A stretch of 64,000 nt of DNA from an uncultured Lentisphaerota bacterium (lineage in GTDB: Bacteria; Verrucomicrobiota; Lentisphaeria; Oligosphaerales; CAITYL01): positions 1-64,000 of the forward strand of contig CAIXRA010000076.1 in assembly GCA_903921725.1 (NCBI GenBank). The letters are read 5' to 3'. Positions 58,186 through 64,000 of the stretch are shown here, in pieces. The notes beneath the pieces were generated by a model. It was given only the letters and a program-made list of their open reading frames with translations. It had not been told where the DNA came from and ran no database searches. Position 1 is the stretch's first letter; the number at the start of each line of letters is the position of its first letter. The translations under genes were made by a program, and so were the position numbers.

Positions 58186-58907
58186 GGCGCCCCCGACGAT
58201 TCTTTTGTCAGGTCATCGGCAGTGAGAAGCTTGCCGTTCTGGTAATGGCAACGCTCGGTCAGTGTTCCGTCCCATGGATTCCACCGCTCATCAAGGCCGT
58301 GCCGGACAAGCTTGCCGCCGGCATCCGTGTAGGCGTGGAAACGCCACATCGGCCGCCCGTCGGGGAAAAAGAAGGTATAGCAGGCGGTCCCGCCGCCGGC
58401 GGCTTCAATTTTCGGCATCTCCAGCGTGGCCAATGCGGCAAGCGTGCGCTCCCATTTTTCCAGATCATTCCTGACAAGCGACAACTGTTGGACATAATCA
58501 ATGGCACCAGAATCTGCGTTGGCATACCGCCATAGCGCCAAAAGGTGCCGGGCCATCCGTTCCCGCAGCGCGGGCGATGCCTCCACTGCACGCCAAAAGT
58601 CCGCCATTCCATGGATTTGGGCACAGGCGCCGCTGAATGTGTAGATCACGCACATCCCGGGCGTGGTAATGCCAACCGTCCGCCATTCCGGATTGGCATT
58701 CCGGAGATAGTCGGCCGGAAGCGCGTCCGTCACCGGACTGTTTTCCGTCCGGCGGTACACCGGGCAGAAAAGCAGGCAGAGGGAATTACGTATTCTGCCG
58801 GTGGAAATGTCCACTTCGATGCGCCGGCAGTTGGCCGTCGGCAAGACGCCCTGCACGACCAGCAGAAGGACGACGACCGCAAGCAGTGCAACGCCGGCAC
58901 GTTTCAT
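58182..58907 (-). CDS. Exported protein of unknown function
   Basis: The 241-residue protein has an N-terminal hydrophobic segment (about 4-22) that looks like a signal anchor, then a Cys-containing region (LLFCPVYRR, ACAQIHG) and a helical middle. The C-terminal 60 residues have FFPDGRPMWRFHAYTDAGG and DERWNPWDGTLTERCHY, which resemble MORN-like strands. GGAGG precedes the ATG. It is coupled to the metallopeptidase by a four-base overlap. I do not recognise the family. Confidence 0.7.
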   Translation of the reverse strand: MKRAGVALLAVVVLLLVVQGVLPTANCRRIEVDISTGRIRNSLCLLFCPVYRRTENSPVTDALPADYLRNANPEWRTVGITTPGMCVIYTFSGACAQIHGMADFWRAVEASPALRERMARHLLALWRYANADSGAIDYVQQLSLVRNDLEKWERTLAALATLEMPKIEAAGGGTACYTFFFPDGRPMWRFHAYTDAGGKLVRHGLDERWNPWDGTLTERCHYQNGKLLTADDLTKESSGAP

Positions 58908-58941
58908 GTCCCGTTCCTCCTGCCTGCCGCCCGCCGCCGGC

Positions 58942-60972
58942 TCACTCCCCGGCCGGCGGGGTGCGCTCGAGCTCTTCGCCGGAGCGGACGAGGCGGGCGC
59001 TGTTGAAGACGACGGCGAGGCTGCCGATGCTGTGCAGGACGGCCGCGGCGATCGGGGTCAGGACGCCGACGGTGGAGAGGTAGAGGCCGCCGAGGATGAC
59101 CAGCAGGCCGAGCAGCAGGTTCTGGTTCATCAGGCGGCGGGTGCGGCGGGCCAGCTCGATCAGGAACGGCACGCGGCGCAGGTCGTTGTTCATCAGCGCG
59201 ACGGAAGCGCTGTGGATCGCCACATCGCTGCCGATGGCGCCCATGGCGATGCCGACGTCGCCGGCGGCGAGCGCCGGGGCGTCGTTCACGCCGTCGCCGA
59301 CCACCGCCACGCAGAGGCCGGAGGCGCGCAGTTCGCTGACGAACGCGGCCTTCTCCTGCGGCAGGCAGCCGGCGCGGACCTCCTCGATCCCGACCTTCGC
59401 GGCGACCTGCTTCGCGACCGCCTCGTTGTCGCCGGTGACCATGTACAATTGCTTGACGCCGAGTGCATTGAGGCGTTCAATGGCCTCCTTCGCGGCGGGG
59501 CGGACGGCGTCGCGCAGGCCGATCCAGCCCAGGGTCCGCGTGCCGCGGGCGACAAAGACCACGCTCATGCCGGCGACGGCCTCGGCGTCGGGCGGCGGCG
59601 CACTGATGCCGAGCTCGGCGAGCCAGGTCGCGCGGCCGACGCGGAAGGTTTCGCCGCCGATCACGGCCGCGACGCCCTTGCCCGGGACCTCCTGGTAGTC
59701 GCCCGGCTGTTCCCAGGTGATGCCGACCTGTTCGGCGAGCCGGCGCAGCGCCTGCGCGGCGGGATGGTTGCTGTGCGCCTCGGCGGAGGCGGCGGTCTGC
59801 ATCAGTTCGGCGGGCTCGACGCCGGGGAGCGGGTGCAGCTTGGCGACCTCGAGGTTGCCCTCGGTCAGCGTGCCGGTCTTGTCGAACACCACGGCCTTCA
59901 GCTTCGCGGCCAGCTCCAGGTGCGTCACGTCCTTGATCAGGATGCCGAGGCGCGCGGCGGCGGCGATGGCGGCGATGACGGCCGACGGGGTGGCGACGAC
60001 CAGGGCGCAGGGGCAGGCGATGACGAGCACGGCGATGACGCGCTGGAGGTCGTGCGTGAAGAGCCAGACGAGCGCGACCAGCGTCAGGATCGTCGGCGTG
60101 TAGTAGCCGACGTAGCGGTCGACCATGCGCATGAGCGGCAGGCGGGAGCTTTCCGCGGCGACGATGAGGTCGCGCACCTTGCCGAGCGTGGTGTCCTTGC
60201 CGATGCGGGTGACGCGCACGTCCACCAGCCCGGTCAGGTTCTGCGTGCCGGCGAAGACCTCGCCGCCGGGCGCCTTGTCCGCCGGCAGCGACTCGCCGGT
60301 GATGGTGGCCTGGTTGACGGTGCTGCTGCCGGAGACGATGACGCCGTCGGCGCCGAAGTTCTCGCCGGGGCGGATGCGGATGACGTCGCCGACCCGCAGC
60401 TCCAGCACGTCGAGAGACTCTTCGGCCCCGCTTTCCGCGTTCACCCGGCGGGCCTGCCGCGGCGTGAGGCGGATGAGCGACTCGATGGAGCTTTCGGCGC
60501 CGATGGCCGTGCGCTTCTCGAGCATGATGGAGATGAGCATGATGAAGGCGACGGCGCCGGCCGTGCGGTAGTCGTGCGCCGCGAACGCCGCCAGCAGCGC
60601 CAGCGCGACCAGCTCGTTCATGTACACCTTGCCGCGGAGCAGGTCCTTGACGGCGGACCACCAGATCGGGACGGAGAGTATGAGGGCGCCCAAGAGCGCG
60701 CTGTACTCGGCGGCCCGCGGGTCGATGACGCCGGCAAAGAACAGCTCGGCGACGTATGAGTTCAGGACCAGGACGCCGCCAGCCAGCGCGACGGCCAGCG
60801 CGATGCGTCCGCCGCGCGTCCGCGTGTCCGGCACCTTGTCCGGCCCGCAGCAGGGGCAGACGGCGCCCGGCGCATGGTTGTGCACCGGAGCCGCGGCGGA
60901 CCCGTGCTCCGGCCCGCAGGCGCAGGCCCCCGCCTTCTCCGCCATGCTCTCACTGAGTTTCTTTCCCAGCAT
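58942..60972 (-). CDS. P1B-type heavy-metal-translocating ATPase
   Basis: The 676-residue ATPase has a short Cys/His-rich N-terminus (GACACGPEHG, VHNHAPGAVCPCCG) that could bind metal but no full HMA domain. It then has about eight transmembrane helices, the CPC motif in IACPCALVVATP, actuator loop TGES, phosphorylation site DKTGTLTEG and the HP motif SNHPAAQ. The last helix reads HSIGSLAVVFNSARL, unlike the classic Zn signature with an Asp and closer to the CtpC-like group. Metal specificity (Zn, Mn or Cd) is therefore open. GGGGGAG lies ahead of ATG 60972. Confidence 0.92.
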   Translation of the reverse strand: MLGKKLSESMAEKAGACACGPEHGSAAAPVHNHAPGAVCPCCGPDKVPDTRTRGGRIALAVALAGGVLVLNSYVAELFFAGVIDPRAAEYSALLGALILSVPIWWSAVKDLLRGKVYMNELVALALLAAFAAHDYRTAGAVAFIMLISIMLEKRTAIGAESSIESLIRLTPRQARRVNAESGAEESLDVLELRVGDVIRIRPGENFGADGVIVSGSSTVNQATITGESLPADKAPGGEVFAGTQNLTGLVDVRVTRIGKDTTLGKVRDLIVAAESSRLPLMRMVDRYVGYYTPTILTLVALVWLFTHDLQRVIAVLVIACPCALVVATPSAVIAAIAAAARLGILIKDVTHLELAAKLKAVVFDKTGTLTEGNLEVAKLHPLPGVEPAELMQTAASAEAHSNHPAAQALRRLAEQVGITWEQPGDYQEVPGKGVAAVIGGETFRVGRATWLAELGISAPPPDAEAVAGMSVVFVARGTRTLGWIGLRDAVRPAAKEAIERLNALGVKQLYMVTGDNEAVAKQVAAKVGIEEVRAGCLPQEKAAFVSELRASGLCVAVVGDGVNDAPALAAGDVGIAMGAIGSDVAIHSASVALMNNDLRRVPFLIELARRTRRLMNQNLLLGLLVILGGLYLSTVGVLTPIAAAVLHSIGSLAVVFNSARLVRSGEELERTPPAGE

Positions 60973-61132
60973 GAAAAACTCCCCCAAAATCATCACCCGC
61001 TTGAACGACGGTCGGCAGAGGAAACAGAGAGAAGCCCATTGCGGTTCTTCCCCACTCCGTTTCTTCCTGCAAGAGGTTTCCGAATTCACATCCCTTTGCG
61101 TCTTTGCGCCTTCTGTTCACATGAGGCGGGGC

Positions 61133-62305
61133 TTACGGCCCCTCCGCCGCTTTCGGCTTCTCCGGCTCCGCCCCGAGCAGGAGGCGGAGTTCTGCGTTGT
61201 TGTCCGGGCGGGAATGGATGACATATTTGGTCTCCGCCCGGTTCAGCACGTCGCGAATGGTGTCGGTGTAGAGCGATATGAGCATGGTTTTCGGCGACTT
61301 GCGGTATTCGGCCAGCACCGTATTGAAATAGAGGGAGGAGGCCTTGACCGACTCGACGGTGCTGGTGCGGTAGGCGCGGGCGGTGGCCAGAATCTGGGAG
61401 GCGTGCCCCCCGGCCTCGGTGACGATGCGCTTCTCGTCGGCCAGCATCTTGTCGATCTCCGTCTGCTTGTCCGTGGCGGCGGCGAGAACATCGCGGAAGG
61501 CGAGCTGGACGCAGAGCGGGGGCTGGACTTCGGCCAGGCTGACCTGCTGGATCTCGATGCCGGCCTTCAGCTCGTCCAGGCGCGCCGTCACGCGGCGGCG
61601 CACGGCGCTGGTCAGCGGCTCGCGCGGGGCCTGCCCCTCGGCGAGAAGCGCGGCGCTCTCCGGCGAACGGGTAAGAAAAAGCGCATCCTCAACGGTGCGC
61701 GTGGCCACCTCGGAGAGCACGGCGCCGGCCAAGGCGTCCTCGATGAAGATGTCGATCCCGCGGCGGGCGCGCGGCGCCGGCGGCTTGCCGGAAGCGTCCG
61801 GCTGGTCCTGGCGGAAGGCCAGGTAGTAGCGTTTCACGTCGGAGACGCGGTAGGTCATGGTCCAGACCATGTGCAGGATGTTGGCGTCGCCGGTGAGCAG
61901 GTAGCCGTCGGCCCCCGGCGCCAGCGGCTGGATGGCGGAGGAAAGCCCCGGATTCTGGAGCTGGTTCGGGTTCGTCTGCGGCCAGAAGGCCTGCTTCGTG
62001 CTGACGGTGATGGAGCGCGAGGCCGGAACCTTCTCCACGCGGTCAATCGGGTACGGGAAGGCCCAGTACCAGGTGCCGCTGCGCAGGACATCCTGTCCCT
62101 CCTTCTGGATGAGCTTGCCGAAGCGGAACAGCATGGCCGCCTTGTCCTGCTCGACGTAGAACATGCCGCCGAACACCAGGTACGCGAGCATGACGACCAG
62201 CAGCACGCGAAGCCCGCCGAAGAAGAAGCCGACCATGCGGACGAGCGCGGACATGCCCTCGCCGGCCGGCTCGCCGTCATGCTGGGTTGGAATGGGTGGG
62301 TTCAT
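61133..62305 (-). CDS. SPFH-family membrane protein (HflK-like)
   Basis: The 390-residue protein has one N-terminal transmembrane helix (about 28-48) and a band 7/SPFH domain from about 52 to 260 (QDKAAMLFRFGKLIQKEG, TWYWAFPYPIDRV). A helical region after it (SLAEVQPPLCVQLAFRDVLAA) is typical of HflK. The end (EYRKSPKTMLISLYTDTIRDVL) matches the C-terminus of the partial protein at the window edge. A Pro/Arg-rich insert (about 167-182) interrupts the SPFH domain. HflK/HflC assemblies surround FtsH and modulate it. Confidence 0.85.
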   Translation of the reverse strand: MNPPIPTQHDGEPAGEGMSALVRMVGFFFGGLRVLLVVMLAYLVFGGMFYVEQDKAAMLFRFGKLIQKEGQDVLRSGTWYWAFPYPIDRVEKVPASRSITVSTKQAFWPQTNPNQLQNPGLSSAIQPLAPGADGYLLTGDANILHMVWTMTYRVSDVKRYYLAFRQDQPDASGKPPAPRARRGIDIFIEDALAGAVLSEVATRTVEDALFLTRSPESAALLAEGQAPREPLTSAVRRRVTARLDELKAGIEIQQVSLAEVQPPLCVQLAFRDVLAAATDKQTEIDKMLADEKRIVTEAGGHASQILATARAYRTSTVESVKASSLYFNTVLAEYRKSPKTMLISLYTDTIRDVLNRAETKYVIHSRPDNNAELRLLLGAEPEKPKAAEGP

Positions 62306-62357
62306 GGCTATTTTTCCGATTTGAACGTTCGGATTTCCGGTTGACGGAGAATGCGTT

Positions 62358-63353
62358 TTACTTTTTCTCCGGTACGGCGGCAGGCGGCGGCCGTGCGGGA
62401 CCCGCGGCCGGCTGCAGCTCGGTCGCGCCGGGCTGGAGCAGGTCGAACGGCGCGGTGCGCGTGTCCAGCACCAGCGTGGTCTTCTCGGTGACCATCGAGC
62501 GGAGCGACTCCAGCTTGCGCAGGAAGGCGGCCAGCTCCGGCGCCTGGCCGAACACCGCGTAATACTCCGCCGCGGCGCGGTCGCCCTCGCCCCGGATTCC
62601 CTTCGCCTCGCTCTCGGCCGTGGTCAGAAGCTCGCTCGCCGTCAGTTTCGCGCGCTCCTCGATCTGGCGCGCGGCCAGCCGGCCCTCGTCGCGGTACGCC
62701 TTCGACTTGCGCTCGCGCTCGGCCTGCATGCGGGCGAAGATCTTGCCCGTCACATCCTCCGGCACGCCGATCTGCTTGAAGCCGGTGAAGACGACCTCGA
62801 TGCCGTATTTCTCCCGCGCCTGTCCCTGCACCGCCGTCAGGATTTCCTTCTCGATCTCCGGCAGCTTCACCTTGGCGGGGTCGACGTTCACCAGCTCCGT
62901 CAGGTTGTGCCGGCCGAGCACGTTCAGCCGCGCGCTGCGCACGATGTCGTCCAGCTTCTGCTCCGCGGACGCGGTGTCCTTCACCGCTTTGAGGAAGACC
63001 GCCGGGTCGCCCACGCGCCAGAGCACGTAGGTGGTGACGATGATCTGGTACTCGTCGGCCGTCGGGATCTGCTCCACCTGGCCGCGCGTCAGCTCGTACG
63101 ACTGAATCCGCCCGTCGTGCTTCCACACCGTTTCCACCGGATACGGCCACTTGACGTGCAGCCCCGGCGGATAGACCTTGATTGCCTCCGCGCCGTTGAC
63201 CGCTTCCGCGCGCGGTTTGTCAAAGCGCATGACCACGGCCAGCTCGTTCTCGTCCACCTGGAACACCACCAGCGCCGTCCCAAAAAACGCCGCCACCAGA
63301 ACGCCCAGCGTCATCGCCGGCCAATGCTGCCAAAGCTTGCGGTTGTCTGCCAT
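62358..63353 (-). CDS. hflC: SPFH-family protein, HflC-like
   Basis: The 331-residue protein has an N-terminal membrane helix (about 13-34) and the SPFH domain: ENELAVVMRFDKPRAE, YPPGLHVKWPYPVETV, then LDDIVRSARLNVLGRHNLTEL. The coiled region RMQAERERKSKAYRDEG and AESEAKGIRGEGDRAAAEYY match HflC. A Pro-rich tail ends it. AGGGAGA precedes ATG 63353. It lies between two HflK-like genes on the same strand, with gaps of 52 bp downstream and about 390 bp upstream. Confidence 0.9.
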   Translation of the reverse strand: MADNRKLWQHWPAMTLGVLVAAFFGTALVVFQVDENELAVVMRFDKPRAEAVNGAEAIKVYPPGLHVKWPYPVETVWKHDGRIQSYELTRGQVEQIPTADEYQIIVTTYVLWRVGDPAVFLKAVKDTASAEQKLDDIVRSARLNVLGRHNLTELVNVDPAKVKLPEIEKEILTAVQGQAREKYGIEVVFTGFKQIGVPEDVTGKIFARMQAERERKSKAYRDEGRLAARQIEERAKLTASELLTTAESEAKGIRGEGDRAAAEYYAVFGQAPELAAFLRKLESLRSMVTEKTTLVLDTRTAPFDLLQPGATELQPAAGPARPPPAAVPEKK

Positions 63354-63568
63354 GTCTGCTCTCCCTGTCAACGTTTTTCCGCACTGAAATTTATTGATCC
63401 AACACTAAGCCTGAAGTTCAAAATGGACGGTCACGGACGCCGCACAGATAATCACAGACCGCCGCGCAGTTTTACGCCCTCACGTTTCAATTCTTCCGAT
63501 CGTCCATCTTTCCGCGCTTCCACACCTCCACCTTCCCACACTTCGCGCTTCCATCTTTCCGCACTTCC

Positions 63569-63738
63569 GTTCTTCCGTCTTTCCACACTTCGCACTTCCG
63601 GCTTGCCACACTTCCGTTCTTCCGTCTTTCCACACTTCGCACTTCCGGCTTGCCACACTTCCGTTCTTCCGTCTTTCCACACTTCCGCACTTCCGGCTTG
63701 CCACGCTTCCGTTCTTCCGTCTTTCCGTTCTTCCGTTC
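63569..63738. repeat. Minisatellite, 47-48-bp period, 3-4 copies
   Basis: Units beginning GTTCTTCCGTCTTTCCACAC start at 63569, 63616, 63663 and (partly) 63711. They consist of CTTCCG/CTTGCCACA subrepeats, and a degenerate copy extends left to about 63480. The array ends two bases before the stop of the partial SPFH gene, so its transcript would continue into a long GGAAGACGGAAG-type tract. The 63354-63740 gap has no gene; apparent frames are repeat artefacts. Confidence 0.88.
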
Positions 63739-63740
63739 CG

Positions 63741-64000
63741 TTACTTGCCCGGTTCCGCGCCCGGCGCCTGATCCTTCGTCGGAATCGCCAGATCCATGAG
63801 GTCCGGCCGCAGCTTCTTCTGCAGATCCACCTGAATCACCTCGCGCCCCTCGGCGGCCACGACGTACTTGCGGGTGTCGCGCGTCGCCGTCTCCAGCACG
63901 TCCAGATACGAATAGAGCATGAACAGTTGCGGCGACGCCCGGTAGGCCAGAAGCTGTTTGCCGAAGCGCGCCGCCTCCGCCTCCGCGACCGCCGTGCGCT
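63741..64000 (-). CDS. C-terminus of a third SPFH-family protein (HflK-like), cut by the window edge
   Basis: The last 85 codons of a minus-strand gene are present. The translated end has AEAEAARFGKQLLAYRASPQ, LFMLYSYLDVLETATRDTRK and a closing GAEPGK. It aligns with the C-terminal part of the 61133-62305 protein (RKSPKTMLISLYTDTI and following), so I read it as another HflK-like SPFH protein. The start is beyond 64000. The purine-rich (transcript strand) minisatellite begins right after its TAA. Confidence 0.72.
   Translation of the reverse strand, partial: RTAVAEAEAARFGKQLLAYRASPQLFMLYSYLDVLETATRDTRKYVVAAEGREVIQVDLQKKLRPDLMDLAIPTKDQAPGAEPGK

Noticed and set aside
63452-63704. Three overlapping minus-strand frames rich in GRTEVWQAGSAKC-like repeats
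   Set aside because: They are translations of the 47-bp minisatellite.

Overview
The window is a gene-dense, high-G+C (about 65 % by eye) bacterial chromosome segment with 47 protein-coding genes, one of them cut by the right edge. I see no rRNA, tRNA, CRISPR array, transposase or prophage. The gene set suggests a Gram-negative member of the PVC group, most likely Lentisphaerota, Kiritimatiellota or a related Verrucomicrobiota lineage from a glycan-rich habitat such as a gut. The hints are Bat proteins fused in pairs, an FHA/ExbBD/TPR envelope cluster, three adjacent SPFH proteins, LRV repeats, many secreted proteins with discoidin-like tails, and families GH33, GH20 and GH84. This placement is inference; no rRNA or phylogenetic marker was aligned.

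Layout. 1-418: palindromic repeat block with two identical 119-bp units. 419-5726 (minus): carB and carA in reversed order, split by a small-ORF/nucleotidyltransferase pair. 5958-7782 (minus): ABC-2 permease and a secreted Pro/Ala-rich protein separated by a strong terminator. 7966-11826 (plus): formyltransferase-like protein, lipoprotein sialidase and GH20 hexosaminidase. 12063-17481 (plus): BatB/C fusion, BatD/E fusion and a GDSL esterase. 17536-19318 (minus): queG and apt, with a 136-bp inverted-repeat element between them. 19446-25907 (minus): ftsH, FHA protein, TPR protein, ExbD and ExbB. 26067-30058 (minus): two related small unknown proteins separated by a second inverted-repeat element, a 64-bp minisatellite, an LRV-repeat protein and a secreted discoidin-like protein.

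30286-31137 (plus) is a conspicuously AT-rich gene for a Cys-His-Asp fold protein, ending in a terminator; it looks horizontally acquired. 31216-35246 (minus) is an overlapping operon of diadenylate cyclase (cdaA), YbbR protein (cdaR), C39-like membrane protein and miaA. 35461-43300 (plus) holds a cysteine desulfidase-family gene, then three secreted proteins: GH84, transglutaminase-like with a discoidin tail, and thioredoxin-like/TPR. 43380-50593 (minus) has trmL, argH, a GAF protein, holA, a small membrane protein, an FtsQ-like protein and a LolA-like protein. 50805-57293 (plus) has a large AsmA-like protein and a hybrid histidine kinase. 57409-64000 (minus) has a YgjP-type metallopeptidase, an unknown exported protein, a P1B ATPase and three SPFH proteins.

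Themes. Sialidase, GH20 and GH84 together would strip sialic acid and N-acetylglucosamine from host-type glycans. CarA/B and ArgH belong to pyrimidine and arginine synthesis; QueG, MiaA and TrmL all modify the tRNA anticodon loop. ExbB/ExbD/TPR, AsmA, FtsQ, FtsH and HflK/C-type proteins serve the envelope. The most unusual non-coding features are a 13-bp near-palindrome scattered over 40 kb, a pair of small MITE-like elements, and purine-rich (on the transcript) arrays placed directly after stop codons.
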